64,000 nt of DNA from Litoreibacter albidus. GTDB lineage: Bacteria; Pseudomonadota; Alphaproteobacteria; Rhodobacterales; Rhodobacteraceae. Position 1 is the first letter of the stretch. Every line of letters starts with the position of its first letter. Below are positions 1 through 9,058 of this stretch, in pieces. A model generated the notes under the pieces. It saw only the letters and a list, made by a program, of their open reading frames with translations, ran no database searches and had not been told where the DNA came from. The stretch lies in assembly GCF_900107015.1 (NCBI RefSeq), contig NZ_FNOI01000004.1, positions 62,001 through 126,000 on the forward strand, written 5' to 3'. The position numbers and the translations under genes are program-made.

Positions 1-73
1 CCACGTGAAATTTGGAATAAGGCGCATGCGCGTTCTCGCGAACCGAAAGCGCGTGTGGCAGCAGATCAGACAT
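1..73 (-). CDS. cdd: Cytidine deaminase, N-terminal fragment (cut by window edge)
   Basis: An ATG at 71-73 on the minus strand opens a frame that stays open to the window edge and gives 24 residues. The stretch VRENAHAPYSKFHV matches the opening of cytidine deaminases, where an APYSxFxVGAA segment precedes the zinc-binding HAE and PCxxC motifs; those motifs lie outside the window. A GGGGGA run five bases upstream of the ATG is a plausible ribosome-binding site. The enzyme would deaminate cytidine and deoxycytidine to uridine and deoxyuridine in pyrimidine salvage. It lies downstream of prpE on the same strand, 167 bases away. The call rests on a short but characteristic motif. Confidence 0.75.
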   Translation of the reverse strand, partial: MSDLLPHALSVRENAHAPYSKFHV

Positions 74-240
74 CGGTGTCCCCCAAAGACGTTTGCGCCA
101 ATAGTGAAGCGCGCGGCGCGGAGTTTCAATGCCTCGCTTGCGGGGAAAAGGACGGCAGAAGTGATTTTCTAGCCTGAGGCGCAGAAGACGCCGTGGGGAC
201 GCGGCCCAACTTCACAGCGGGCAGCGCCTGATTTTCGGGA

Positions 241-2133
241 TCATCCCTGCGGGTATCCTAGCCCCTTCAGCGCCACCGCGATCTCGTCAAGGATTGCAGG
301 GTCGTCAATGGTTGCTGGCATCTTGAAGTCCTTGCCATCCGCGATAGAGACCATCGTGCCCCGCAGGATTTTGCCAGAGCGCGTTTTTGGCAACCTGTCT
401 ACGACACACGCCAGCTTGAAGGCGGCGACAGGCCCGATCTGGTCACGAACCCGTTGCACGATCTCTTTGATGATATCACCGTGCGGGCGGTCGACGCCTG
501 CGTTCAAGCACACGAAGCCCATGGGCATCTGCCCCTTCAGCGCGTCGGACACCCCGATAACCGCGCATTCCGCAACGTCTGGGTGGCCCGCCAGCACCTC
601 CTCCATCGCGCCCGTCGACAGGCGGTGGCCCGCGACGTTGATCACGTCATCGGTCCGCGCCATGATGTAGAGATAGCCGTCCGCGTCGATCATGCCTGCG
701 TCGCCGGTCTCGTAGTAGCCCGGGAAGGTCGTCAGGTAGCTTTTGACAAACCGCGCCTCGGCATTCCACAGGTTCGGCAGGGTGCCAGGTGGCAACGGCA
801 GCTTGATCGCAATGGCGCCAAGCTCCCCCGTTTTCATGGGGTGCCCCCCCTCGTCCAGCACCTGCACATCGTAGCCCGGCATGGCGACCGTCGGGGAACC
901 GATTTTCACCGGTAGCGGTTCTATCCCCATCGGGTTGGCAGCAATCGCGAAGCCCGTTTCAGTTTGCCACCAATGGTCAATGATCGGCTTGCCCAGATGG
1001 GTTTGCATCCATTCGATAGTGTCGGGGTCCGCACGCTCCCCCGCGAGGTAGACGGTCTTCAGGCTGGAGAGGTCGTAGTTCTTGATGAGCTCCCCCTGCG
1101 GGTCTTCGCGTTTGACCGCGCGAAAGGCTGTCGGGGCGGAGAAGAAGCTTTTGACTTTATGCTCCTCCACCACGCGCCAGAACGTGCCCGCATCCGGCGT
1201 GCCGATGGGTTTCCCCTCGAACACGACAGTCGTGTTCCCGTGGATCAGCGGCCCGTAGCAAATGTAGCTGTGCCCCACGACCCAACCGACATCGGAGGCG
1301 GCCCAGAACACGTCCCCGCTGTCGACATCATAGAGATTCTTCATCGTCCAGTTGAGCGCCACCAGATGCCCTGCCGTGGGGCGCATGACGCCTTTGGGTT
1401 GGCCCGTCGTGCCGGATGTGTAGAGGATGTACGCCGGATGGTCCCCAGAGACGGGCACGCACTCCGCAGGCTCGACACCGTATTGGAAGCCGTGCCAATC
1501 GTAATCACGCCCCTCACTCAGGTTCGCGACTTCCTGCTCGCGTTGGAAGATAACGCAGAACTCCGGCTTGTGGGTGGCCAGATCAATCGCCCCGTCGAGC
1601 AATGGCTTGTAATGCACCACACGGCCCGGCTCTATCCCGCAGGAACTTGCGATGATGGCTTTGGGCGTGGCGTCGTCAATCCGCACCGCCAGCTCGTTCG
1701 CGGCGAACCCGCCGAAGACCACCGAATGCACCGCGCCGATGCGGGTGCAGGCGAGCATGGCTTCCAGCGCTTCGGGCACCATTGGCATGTAGATGATGAC
1801 GCGGTCGCCCTTCTCAACGCCCTTGGCGCGTAGGGCACCCGCGAGCGAGGCTACGCGGGTTTGCAACTCCGCATATGTGATTTCTTGTTTGGTATGTGTG
1901 ACGGGGCTGTCATAGATGATCGCCACGCGGTCACCGTTGCCTGCCAGAACGTGACGGTCCACCGCGTTATAGCATGTGTTGACCTGTGCATCCTTGAACC
2001 ATTCGTAAAGCGGCGCGTTGTCGGAGAAGAGCGCTTTGGACGGCTTTTGGTCCCAATCAATTGCCTCCGCCTGTTCCATCCAGAAACCTTCTGGGTCATC
2101 AAGCGAGCGTTTATAGATATCGGCATAATTCAT
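241..2133 (-). CDS. prpE: Propionyl-CoA synthetase (acyl-CoA synthetase, ANL superfamily)
   Basis: A cytosolic 630-residue AMP-forming acyl-CoA synthetase that activates propionate (and possibly acetate) with ATP and CoA. The phosphate-binding loop YTSGTTGQPKG is at about residues 238-248, and the acylatable lysine is in the C-terminal motif KTRSGK, about residue 588. The N-terminal start (NYADIYKRSLDDPEGFW) is the acetyl/propionyl-CoA synthetase cap. Length and sequence fit PrpE better than Acs, which is usually about 650 residues. The start is supported by AGGAGGG six bases upstream of the ATG. That ribosome-binding site lies inside a strong inverted repeat (2140-2183), so translation may be controlled. 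Propionate activation feeds the methylmalonyl-CoA or methylcitrate route, whose genes are not in this window. Confidence 0.9.
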   Translation of the reverse strand: MNYADIYKRSLDDPEGFWMEQAEAIDWDQKPSKALFSDNAPLYEWFKDAQVNTCYNAVDRHVLAGNGDRVAIIYDSPVTHTKQEITYAELQTRVASLAGALRAKGVEKGDRVIIYMPMVPEALEAMLACTRIGAVHSVVFGGFAANELAVRIDDATPKAIIASSCGIEPGRVVHYKPLLDGAIDLATHKPEFCVIFQREQEVANLSEGRDYDWHGFQYGVEPAECVPVSGDHPAYILYTSGTTGQPKGVMRPTAGHLVALNWTMKNLYDVDSGDVFWAASDVGWVVGHSYICYGPLIHGNTTVVFEGKPIGTPDAGTFWRVVEEHKVKSFFSAPTAFRAVKREDPQGELIKNYDLSSLKTVYLAGERADPDTIEWMQTHLGKPIIDHWWQTETGFAIAANPMGIEPLPVKIGSPTVAMPGYDVQVLDEGGHPMKTGELGAIAIKLPLPPGTLPNLWNAEARFVKSYLTTFPGYYETGDAGMIDADGYLYIMARTDDVINVAGHRLSTGAMEEVLAGHPDVAECAVIGVSDALKGQMPMGFVCLNAGVDRPHGDIIKEIVQRVRDQIGPVAAFKLACVVDRLPKTRSGKILRGTMVSIADGKDFKMPATIDDPAILDEIAVALKGLGYPQG

Positions 2134-2139
2134 TGGGGT

Positions 2140-2183
2140 CCCTCCTCATTCGTGCGGCGACTAAAGCCGCTGAACGAGGAGGG
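2140..2183 (-). promoter_or_regulatory. Hairpin burying the prpE ribosome-binding site
   Basis: In the minus-strand transcript, 2183-2172 (CCCTCCTCGTTC) pairs with 2151-2140 (GAATGAGGAGGG) over 12 pairs, one of them a G-U wobble. An inner 5-pair stem (GCGGC/GCCGC, 2170-2166 with 2058+100 region 2158-2154) closes a 7-base loop. The prpE Shine-Dalgarno sequence AGGAGGG (2146-2140) is wholly within the outer stem and ends six bases before the ATG. There is no run of T after the stem, so it does not look like a terminator for the DUF533 gene upstream. It could reduce prpE translation on read-through transcripts, or act as a thermometer or riboregulator. The pairing is seen; the function is inferred. 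Confidence 0.6.
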
Positions 2184-2214
2184 CGCAAGGCACACTATGC
2201 CACAGTTTGCGCTA

Positions 2215-2889
2215 TCAGTTGTAAAGGCGCTGGACGCCGAAGCTGTCGTGGATCTCGTTTGCGGTCGCCTGACCGATGCCCAAGGCCGCAGCCAATTCGT
2301 GCAGATACTTCGCCTCGGCGCGGTTGTCCGGCTCAATCGCCATGACGGACATGGAGTAAACCTGTGTCTCCAGCCCCTCTGGCGTGCTCGCGGCCAATGC
2401 GGCTGCATCAACAGGCTCCGCCATTGCGTCGCGCACGAAAGCCATGTCGGCGTCGGTTGCTTCCTCGCCAATGGTCGCCATCAGCGTTTCGCGCTCTGTG
2501 TCGTCGATTTCACCGTCGCAGCGTGCAGCCATGACCATCGCGCGGATCATCAAGCCAGCGGTTTCCTCTTGGGCTGGCTCTTCAACGGGATTGTCCTGAC
2601 GAAGCAAGTCTTCAAGCGACCCGCCCGATCCACCGCGCGCAGATGCCAAGCCGCCAAGCAGACCACCGATGCCGCCAATGCCACCTGCAGCACCGCTGCC
2701 GCCTGTCAGATTGCCAAGCATCCCGCCAAGACCACCGCCGGACCCCGCCTGAGACGCCCCTGCCCCGCCAGCGGCCCCCTTCAAGCTGTCCATCATTTTA
2801 CCGATGCCGCCGGACTGCTGAACCTTTTGCATTCCCTTCGCGACAGCAAAACCGATGGCGACTTTGGTGACCATATTCATCAATGACAT
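2215..2889 (-). CDS. DUF533 / TerB-like protein
   Basis: A protein of 224 residues starting MSLMNMVTKVAIG. A longer in-frame start exists upstream, but the conserved MSLMNM opening marks 2889 as the better start. An N-terminal hydrophobic segment is followed by a long glycine/alanine/serine-rich stretch (about residues 30-90). A C-terminal helical domain of about 120 residues, with RAMVMAARCDGEIDDTE and later acidic turns, resembles the TerB fold of the DUF533 (YebE-like) family. Members are inner-membrane associated with no established reaction; some have been linked to tellurite resistance or stress. The gene lies 81 bases upstream of prpE on the same strand and could be cotranscribed with it. 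No ter genes are nearby, so a tellurite role is not supported here. Confidence 0.75.
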   Translation of the reverse strand: MSLMNMVTKVAIGFAVAKGMQKVQQSGGIGKMMDSLKGAAGGAGASQAGSGGGLGGMLGNLTGGSGAAGGIGGIGGLLGGLASARGGSGGSLEDLLRQDNPVEEPAQEETAGLMIRAMVMAARCDGEIDDTERETLMATIGEEATDADMAFVRDAMAEPVDAAALAASTPEGLETQVYSMSVMAIEPDNRAEAKYLHELAAALGIGQATANEIHDSFGVQRLYN

Positions 2890-2980
2890 TGTGCGTTCTC
2901 CGTACCAGATGCAGGCCACCGCAGCGGGACCCTTCACATTTTAGAATGGGGACGCTGTGGCCAATCGTCTAGGGGGAAAG

Positions 2981-4243
2981 TCAGACCAATTCCGGCTCCC
3001 GACCCAGACGCTTGGCCAAAGGCGCGACCGTCAGCCCCTGCACAATGATCGAGAAGATCACCACCACATAGGTGGCCGTCAGGATGACCGGCTTCCACTC
3101 GCCCTCCGGCAAGGACAAGGCCAGCGCCACAGAGATACCGCCCTTGAGGCCACCCCACGTCATGATCGGGATTACCCCCTTGGAGAACCCGCGGAAGGGG
3201 CGCAACAGCAACACCGGTACCGACACCGCAACAAACCGCGCGACCAAGGCCAGTGCAATCGCGAAGACCCCCGCAACGATCCCGTGGACCGAGAACGCAA
3301 CGGCAAAGACCTCCACCCCGATCAGCAGGAACAACACCGCGTTCAGGATTTCATCAATCAACTGCCAGAACCCGTCCACATAGCGACGGGTGGTTTCCGA
3401 CATGCCGTATTTCGACCCGACATCACCAATCAGCAGACCTGCGCAAACCGCCATAACAGGCCCGGACAGATGCAGATAAACCGCCAACGAATACCCCCCG
3501 AAGGCCAGCGCGAGGGTGATCAAAACCTCAAGCGCGTAGTCATCAATCCGTCGCATGACCCGAAACGTCAAAAAGCCAAGCACCACGCCAAGCAGCGCGC
3601 CGCCCACGGCCTCTTGCAAGAACAACTGCGCGGCGGCGCTCAGCCCGCCCCCGCCATGTGCCTCGCCGTGGGCATCCAGTGCGGGGAAGGCAACGCCGAC
3701 CAGCACAAGGAAGACCACATAGCCCACTCCGTCATTGAACAGGCTTTCTCCCGCGATCTGTGTTTCCATGCTTTTCTTCAGGTTCGCTTGCCGCAGCACC
3801 CCGAGCACCGCGACAGGGTCCGTCGGCGAAATAAGCGCCCCGAACACAAGCGCAATCATGATCGGCATGCCCGTCATCCACGCGAAGCCGAAGCCCGCAA
3901 TTACCGTCGACAGGCCGACGCCCAGCGTCGCCATTAGGGCCACCACGCGCCACTCGCCCTTCAAGTCAGCAAGCTTTACGTGCAACGCCCCCGCAAACAG
4001 CAAGAGCCCCAACATGCCCTCCAGCAGTGCCTCTGAGAAGTCGATGGACTTCACGACGGCACGCACCTCCGTCGCCACGCCCAGTTGCGGCGCAACAAGG
4101 TCAAGCGCCATGATCGCCAAGGATGCCAGCAACGCCACGATCAAAATCCCGATCGCAGAGGGCAGCTTCAGGAACAGGTAGTTGACCGTTCCAAAGGCCG
4201 CGGCCAATACCAGCAGTAGCGATGCGATTTGCAAAATGTCCAT
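2981..4243 (-). CDS. CPA1-family Na+/H+ (or K+/H+) antiporter
   Basis: A 420-residue integral membrane protein with about twelve hydrophobic segments, starting MDILQIASLLLVLAAAFG. It has the cation:proton antiporter-1 signatures SPTDPVAVLGVL and GESLFNDGVGYVVFLVL, which carry the Asp residues of the ion-binding site. It would exchange cytosolic Na+ (or K+/Li+) for protons and contribute to pH and salt homeostasis, fitting a marine organism. No C-terminal TrkA or CBS domain is present, so it is the short NhaP form. The gene stands alone between DUF533 and the divergent EamA gene. Ion specificity cannot be read from sequence. Confidence 0.88.
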   Translation of the reverse strand: MDILQIASLLLVLAAAFGTVNYLFLKLPSAIGILIVALLASLAIMALDLVAPQLGVATEVRAVVKSIDFSEALLEGMLGLLLFAGALHVKLADLKGEWRVVALMATLGVGLSTVIAGFGFAWMTGMPIMIALVFGALISPTDPVAVLGVLRQANLKKSMETQIAGESLFNDGVGYVVFLVLVGVAFPALDAHGEAHGGGGLSAAAQLFLQEAVGGALLGVVLGFLTFRVMRRIDDYALEVLITLALAFGGYSLAVYLHLSGPVMAVCAGLLIGDVGSKYGMSETTRRYVDGFWQLIDEILNAVLFLLIGVEVFAVAFSVHGIVAGVFAIALALVARFVAVSVPVLLLRPFRGFSKGVIPIMTWGGLKGGISVALALSLPEGEWKPVILTATYVVVIFSIIVQGLTVAPLAKRLGREPELV

Positions 4244-4389
4244 GAAGGCTCCGTCATACTGTCCGAGGATGGCGCCCTCTTTGATGGGGCTGTTTGGGAC
4301 AACTTATCGCATTTGCCCCTCCAAGCCAGCCGCAATCTTGCTCGCACCCGCCACGGCTTGCACGCCGCGCCGTCCGCATGCGATTGACA

Positions 4390-4419
4390 GCCCCCGCCAA
4401 AACCACCTAGGGCGGGGGC
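4390..4419 (+). promoter_or_regulatory. GC-rich hairpin in the leader of the EamA gene
   Basis: GCCCCCGCC (4390-4398) is repeated inverted as GGCGGGGGC (4411-4419), with a 12-base spacer. It ends 18 bases before the ATG at 4438 and just before the likely ribosome-binding site CGGAG. No T-run follows, so it is not a typical terminator. It could be a leader structure of the transporter mRNA. The stem is seen; a role is only inferred. Confidence 0.4.
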
Positions 4420-4437
4420 CTATCAGCCGGAGTTCCC

Positions 4438-5343
4438 ATGCCGCCCAAGACCCAAATTGACACCTTTGGTGCCGTCTCGTTGATCGGGCTGGCGTTGCTG
4501 CTGGCGTTCAACCAAGTGGTGATCAAAGTCACCAATGACGCCTTCCAGCCTGTGTTCTTCGCGGGCGTGCGCTCCGCCGGTGCTGTGGTGTGCATCCTGT
4601 TTTGGATGAAGTGGCGCGGGTTGAAACTGGCACTGCCACGTGCTGTGATGCCGTCGGCTCTGCTGATTGGGGTCGTTTTCTCCGTAGAGTTTCTAATGCT
4701 CTTCACCGCGCTTGATCTGACGACGGTGTCCCGCGCATCGGTGATTTTCTACTCCATGCCCCTTTGGATGGCGCTTGCGGCGCATTTCTTCATCCCCGGC
4801 GACAGGCTAACCCCGCGCAAATCTTTGGGCTTAGTTGTGGCGTTCGCGGGTGTGGCATGGGCCATTCTGGACCGCAGCGACGGCGGAGAAGCCTCCTTGG
4901 CCGGTGACTTATGCGCCTTGGGGGCCGCAATAGGTTGGGCGGCCACGGGGCTGTTGGTCAAGGCGACAGCGCTGAAAACCGTGCGGCCAGAGACGCAACT
5001 CTTCTACCAAGTGGCGATCTCTGCGGTGGTGCTGCTGGCGGTTGCGCCGCTCTTCGGACCGTTGATCCGCGACCCTCAGCCGATACATTACGCAGCTGTG
5101 CTGTTTCAGATCGTGGTGGTCGTCACCTTCGGGTTTATCTTCTGGCTGTGGCTCATGTCGGTCTATCCGGCATCTGGTGTTGCCAGCTTCTCTTTCCTGT
5201 CGCCCGTTCTGTCGGTGCTGATGGGGTGGCTGCTACTTGGAGAGCAGGTTGGCACGTCCATCCTTGGCGCACTGGCGCTGGTGGCGGTAGGCATCGTGCT
5301 GATCAACCGCGCACCGAAGGCTCAGGTGCCGCAGAACGTTTGA
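4438..5343 (+). CDS. EamA-family (drug/metabolite) transporter
   Basis: A 301-residue inner-membrane protein with about ten hydrophobic segments arranged as two EamA repeats (residues about 10-140 and 155-290). This is the usual architecture of the drug/metabolite transporter superfamily, whose members mostly export amino acids, nucleobases or other small metabolites. The second repeat carries the typical [19 protein letters not shown] motif. A weak ribosome-binding site (CGGAG) precedes the ATG. Its 3' end overlaps the 3' end of selO, on the opposite strand, by 22 bases. Substrate unknown. Confidence 0.88.
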   Translation: MPPKTQIDTFGAVSLIGLALLLAFNQVVIKVTNDAFQPVFFAGVRSAGAVVCILFWMKWRGLKLALPRAVMPSALLIGVVFSVEFLMLFTALDLTTVSRASVIFYSMPLWMALAAHFFIPGDRLTPRKSLGLVVAFAGVAWAILDRSDGGEASLAGDLCALGAAIGWAATGLLVKATALKTVRPETQLFYQVAISAVVLLAVAPLFGPLIRDPQPIHYAAVLFQIVVVVTFGFIFWLWLMSVYPASGVASFSFLSPVLSVLMGWLLLGEQVGTSILGALALVAVGIVLINRAPKAQVPQNV

Positions 5344-6737
5344 CGCACCATCTGTTGCGCGCTCGGCGCGGCTTCCAGATCGGCGAACTGCGGATCATCT
5401 TCGAACGGCTGCGCCAATGCTTGATTTAGACGGTGGAAAGGCGCGTAGTCGCCTTGCATGCCTGCGGCGATGGCCTCTTCCACACGGTGGTTGCGCGGGA
5501 TGATCGCGGGGTTCGCCGCGTGCATGATCTGCGCGTCGCCACCGCCCCACTTGACCTCCCACTCGTCAAAGCTGGTCGGATCAACAAACTCTTCGCGCGC
5601 GCCCTGCCCGCGCGCCATGGCGCGGAACACCCGCGTGAAATCGGCCTGATTGTCCGCCATACGCGTCAGCAAATCTTGAACCAAAACAACGTGGGCATCG
5701 GTGCCGACAGCAAAACCGATCTTGGCGAAAAACACGCGCTTCCACGACGCCGTATAGACATCCCCGAAGCGCGCCAGCGCAGCTTGCGCGGCCTTCACCG
5801 CCATATCGCGGTCGGCGTCGATTAACGGCAGCAGGCTGGTCGCCAACTGGGCGAGGTTCCACACCAGAACCTCCGGCTGGCCTTGGTAGGCGTAGCGTCC
5901 GGCGTGGTCTATTGAGGAGAACACGGTGGCTGGATGATAGGCATCCATGAACGCACAGGGGCCATAATCAATCGTGAGACCGCCCACATGGGTGTTGTCT
6001 GTGTTCATCACGCCGTGGATAAATCCAAGGCCCATCCATCTGGCAACGAGATCCGCCTGCGCGTCAATCACCGCATTCAAAAACCCGAGCGCGTCGCCCC
6101 CGGCAACCTCGGGGTAGTGGCGGGCGATGGCGTGGTTGAGCAGGATTTGCACCGCCTCATCATCTTGGCGTGCGGCAAAATACTGGAACGTTCCGACGCG
6201 AATATGTGAACGTGCTGCGCGGGTCAGGATCGCCCCGGGCACGCCGGTTTCGCGCTGCACCCGTTCCCCGCTGCTGACTGCTGCCAGCGCGCGGGTCGTC
6301 GGAACACCGAAGGCGTGCATTGCTTCGCTGATGATATATTCGCGCATGACAGGGCCAAGCCCTGCCCGCCCGTCGCCATTGCGCGAATAGGGCGTCGGGC
6401 CGGAGCCCTTGAGTTGGATGTCCCAGCGTGCGCCGTCCGCCCCCACAACTTCCCCCAGCACATTGGCGCGACCATCGCCAAGCTGCGGCGACCAGCCGCC
6501 GAACTGGTGGCCCGCATAGACCTGCGCCAATGGCTCCGCGCCGTCGGGCATCTTGTTCCCCGCCAACATCGCCACCCCGGCGTCGGACTGAAGCCATGCC
6601 GCATCCAGCCCCATGTCCCCGGCCAAATCGGTGTTCAGTGCGATCAGCGCAGGTGCTGCCACGGGTTTTGGCGCGAGCTTGGTGTAGAACCTGTCGGGAA
6701 GGCGCGCGTAAGAGTTGTCAAATATCGGGGCGCTCAC
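5322..6737 (-). CDS. selO: SelO/YdiU-family protein adenylyltransferase (pseudokinase fold)
   Basis: Enzymes of this family transfer AMP from ATP to Ser/Thr/Tyr of target proteins, and in known cases act in redox stress. The signature [17 protein letters not shown] and the metal/active-site stretch [12 protein letters not shown] followed by [12 protein letters not shown] are present. I place the start at the GTG at 6735-6737, giving 471 residues ([14 protein letters not shown]). This start overlaps the stop of the nucleoside hydrolase gene as GTGA, whereas a longer frame would run deep into that gene. The C-terminus ends RQTFCGT. Many SelO proteins end with a conserved Cys near the C-terminus, and the Cys here is third from the end. 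It is the last gene of a three-gene operon with the nucleoside hydrolase and the CNNM/HlyC protein. Confidence 0.9.
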   Translation of the reverse strand: MSAPIFDNSYARLPDRFYTKLAPKPVAAPALIALNTDLAGDMGLDAAWLQSDAGVAMLAGNKMPDGAEPLAQVYAGHQFGGWSPQLGDGRANVLGEVVGADGARWDIQLKGSGPTPYSRNGDGRAGLGPVMREYIISEAMHAFGVPTTRALAAVSSGERVQRETGVPGAILTRAARSHIRVGTFQYFAARQDDEAVQILLNHAIARHYPEVAGGDALGFLNAVIDAQADLVARWMGLGFIHGVMNTDNTHVGGLTIDYGPCAFMDAYHPATVFSSIDHAGRYAYQGQPEVLVWNLAQLATSLLPLIDADRDMAVKAAQAALARFGDVYTASWKRVFFAKIGFAVGTDAHVVLVQDLLTRMADNQADFTRVFRAMARGQGAREEFVDPTSFDEWEVKWGGGDAQIMHAANPAIIPRNHRVEEAIAAGMQGDYAPFHRLNQALAQPFEDDPQFADLEAAPSAQQMVRQTFCGT

Positions 6738-7675
6738 AACCGTGCGATCCGCTCGTTCAACAGCGCGAAAAAGCCTTCCGCGTCGATATCGGACATGAAC
6801 ATAGCGTTCGGCTTGCGGTCCGTGACACGCCACCAGTCCGCGACGGTCATGCCCAAGGTTAGCTCCGACGCGGTCTCGATTTCCACGTTGACGTGGCGGC
6901 CGGAAAATAGCTCCGGCTTAATCAGGTAAGCGATCACACAAGGATCATGGAGCGGCGCACCGGCGGAGCCGTATTTCTCCTTGTCGAAACGCTCGAAGAA
7001 GTCCGTCCACTCCGCCACCATGCGGCCCGCTTCGTTGCCGAGGGCGCGAAATGCCTCGACACGGTTGCGATTGGTCAACGCTTTGTGGGTGACGTCCAGC
7101 GGCATCACAACAATCGGCACGCCAGAGCCGAACACGATTTTCGCCGCTTCGGGGTCAACGTAGATGTTGAATTCTGCGGCGGGGGTGATGTTGCCGACCT
7201 CAAAGTATGCGCCGCCCATCAGGACGATTTCCTGCACCCGCTCTATGACGTCGGGCGCACGCTCAAATGCCTGCGCAATGTTGGTAAGCGGGCCAAGCGG
7301 GCACAGGGTGACGCTGCCCGCAGGCTCTGCGCGCAGAGTGTCGATGATGAAGTCCACCGCGTGCTGATCTTGGAGCGGCATCGTCGGGTCCGGCATGACC
7401 GGACCGTCAAGGCCGGTCTTTCCGTGGACATGTTCCGCCGTCACCAGTTTGCGCGACATGGGGGCGTCGCAACCGGCGAACACTTTGGTGTCAGTCCGGC
7501 CTGCCAGTTCACACACAATACGCGCGTTTTTCTCGGTCAGCGGCAGCGGCACGTTGCCCGCAACGGCCGTCACCCCCAGCACGTCAACCTCCTCAGGGGA
7601 GCCGAACGCCAGCAGCATCGCCACCGCATCATCCTGCCCCGGGTCCGTGTCGATAATGATTTTACGCGCGGTCAT
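6734..7675 (-). CDS. Inosine/uridine-type nucleoside hydrolase
   Basis: A 313-residue enzyme of the IunH/RihA family, which hydrolyses ribonucleosides to base and ribose in salvage. The N-terminal Ca2+-binding signature [13 protein letters not shown] is at residues 9-21. A second family block, [11 protein letters not shown], is near residue 125, and the active-site region [10 protein letters not shown] lies towards the C-terminus. The start ATG overlaps the upstream stop as ATGA, and the end overlaps the selO start as GTGA, so the three genes are translationally coupled. Purine or pyrimidine preference cannot be decided. The link with a divalent-metal/CBS membrane protein and SelO gives no obvious pathway. 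Confidence 0.9.
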   Translation of the reverse strand: MTARKIIIDTDPGQDDAVAMLLAFGSPEEVDVLGVTAVAGNVPLPLTEKNARIVCELAGRTDTKVFAGCDAPMSRKLVTAEHVHGKTGLDGPVMPDPTMPLQDQHAVDFIIDTLRAEPAGSVTLCPLGPLTNIAQAFERAPDVIERVQEIVLMGGAYFEVGNITPAAEFNIYVDPEAAKIVFGSGVPIVVMPLDVTHKALTNRNRVEAFRALGNEAGRMVAEWTDFFERFDKEKYGSAGAPLHDPCVIAYLIKPELFSGRHVNVEIETASELTLGMTVADWWRVTDRKPNAMFMSDIDAEGFFALLNERIARL

Positions 7676-8979
7676 AGGGGTCTCACTTTTAGTTTGGTTA
7701 GGCGGTTTTGCAGGCGCTGAACCACTTCGAACCGGAACCCGTGGAACGAGAAAACCTGCCCCACGGTCGGGATGGATTGCGCTTCGTGAATGACCAAGCC
7801 TGCGACGGTGTTGGCTTCGTCATCTGGCAGCGACCAGTCGGCCATGCGGTTCAGGTCGCGGATAGTCATCGCGCCCTCCACAAGGAAGCTGCCGTCGGTT
7901 TCAGGCTTCAGGGACTCTGCCTCGGCCACGTCGAATTCGTCGGTGATCTCGCCGACAATCTCTTCCAAGATATCCTCCAGCGTGATCAGCCCCTGCAACG
8001 CGCCGTATTCGTCAACGACCAACGCGAAGTGGGTGTGCAGGCGCAAAAACTGGCGCATCTGATCGTCAAGCGCGGTCGTCTCCGGCACGAAATACGGCTC
8101 TCGCACCACATCCATGATGTCAAAACCGCTCAGATCACGGGCCGCCCTATCTTGGCCACGCAGGGTTTTATCAACCGCACGCAGCAAGTCTTTGGCGTGG
8201 ACAACGCCCACGATGTTTTCCTGCTCGTTGCGGTAAACCGGAATGCGGGTGTGCGGGCTGCGCAGGCATTGGCTGATGATTTCCTCGGGCGCGTCTTCGG
8301 CATTGATCATCTCGATTTCGGATCGGTGAAGCATGATCTCCTCTACATCGCGCTCCGACAGGTCTAGCGCGCCCAAAAGGCGGTCGCGCTGCTCTTTGTG
8401 AACAACGCCCTCCTCGTGACCCAACGCTAAGGCCCCCGCGATTTCCTCGTGAACCGACAGGATCTGACTGTCGGGGTCTGTCTCCACGCCGAACAGTTTC
8501 AGCATGCCGCGCACCAAGGCGCGCACCGCCGTCACCATCGGGGCAAAGACCAGCACCACCATGGAGATAGGGCCAGACACCCGTGCGGCGGCGGTCTCCG
8601 AATTGGTGATGGCATAGGTTTTGGGAAGCACTTCCGCGAACACCAACACCAGCAACGTCATGACCAAAGTGGCCCAAGCCACGCCGCTTTCACCGAACAG
8701 CTTGGTGAACAAAGCCGTCGCCAGCGACGCCGCCAGAATGTTCACAAGGTTATTGCCCAGCAATACCGATCCGATCAGGCGTTCCGTGTCTTCGGTGATT
8801 CTCAGCGCACGTTCCGCCCCCGGGGAGCCCTTGTCCGCCTGACTGCGCAGTTTACCACGTGAGGCCGCTGTCAGCGCCGTCTCGGAGCCGGAAAAGAAGG
8901 CCGATAGCAAGAGCAGCACCACAATGCCGCCCGACGTCATCCAAAAAGCAGTGTCAAAGAGTGTTGATCCGTCGTCCAT
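7672..8979 (-). CDS. CNNM/HlyC-CorC-type membrane protein (DUF21, two CBS, CorC domain)
   Basis: This 435-residue protein has an N-terminal DUF21 membrane domain (hydrophobic segments within residues about 10-150, with the SGSETALTAASRGKL motif). A pair of CBS domains follows at about 210-330, and a C-terminal CorC_HlyC domain ends near VQRLQNRLTKLKV. Relatives are called hemolysin-like or CorC/TlyC, but the family is now regarded as CNNM-type Mg2+ or Co2+ transport/efflux proteins; a haemolytic role is unlikely. It is first gene of the operon with the nucleoside hydrolase and selO. The start follows a short leader, facing the divergent phosphoesterase gene 79 bases away. Confidence 0.9.
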   Translation of the reverse strand: MDDGSTLFDTAFWMTSGGIVVLLLLSAFFSGSETALTAASRGKLRSQADKGSPGAERALRITEDTERLIGSVLLGNNLVNILAASLATALFTKLFGESGVAWATLVMTLLVLVFAEVLPKTYAITNSETAAARVSGPISMVVLVFAPMVTAVRALVRGMLKLFGVETDPDSQILSVHEEIAGALALGHEEGVVHKEQRDRLLGALDLSERDVEEIMLHRSEIEMINAEDAPEEIISQCLRSPHTRIPVYRNEQENIVGVVHAKDLLRAVDKTLRGQDRAARDLSGFDIMDVVREPYFVPETTALDDQMRQFLRLHTHFALVVDEYGALQGLITLEDILEEIVGEITDEFDVAEAESLKPETDGSFLVEGAMTIRDLNRMADWSLPDDEANTVAGLVIHEAQSIPTVGQVFSFHGFRFEVVQRLQNRLTKLKVRPL

Positions 8980-9058
8980 CCGGGTTTTCGGTCCTTTAAA
9001 AGAAAGTTAAGTGAGAGTTATGGGGTGCGATGCCCTACGCTTCAAGGGAAACCGCCAC

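Noticed and set aside
1861-2886. 341-codon plus-strand frame across the prpE/DUF533 junction
   Set aside because: It lies opposite two recognised genes and shows no family resemblance.
2957-3937. Long plus-strand frame of 326 codons opposite the antiporter gene
   Set aside because: Low-complexity Arg/His/Gln-rich translation of the complement of a clear membrane protein gene; no start signal.
7672-8979. Haemolysin
   Set aside because: Only the name of old relatives; the DUF21-CBS-CorC layout marks a metal-transport type membrane protein.
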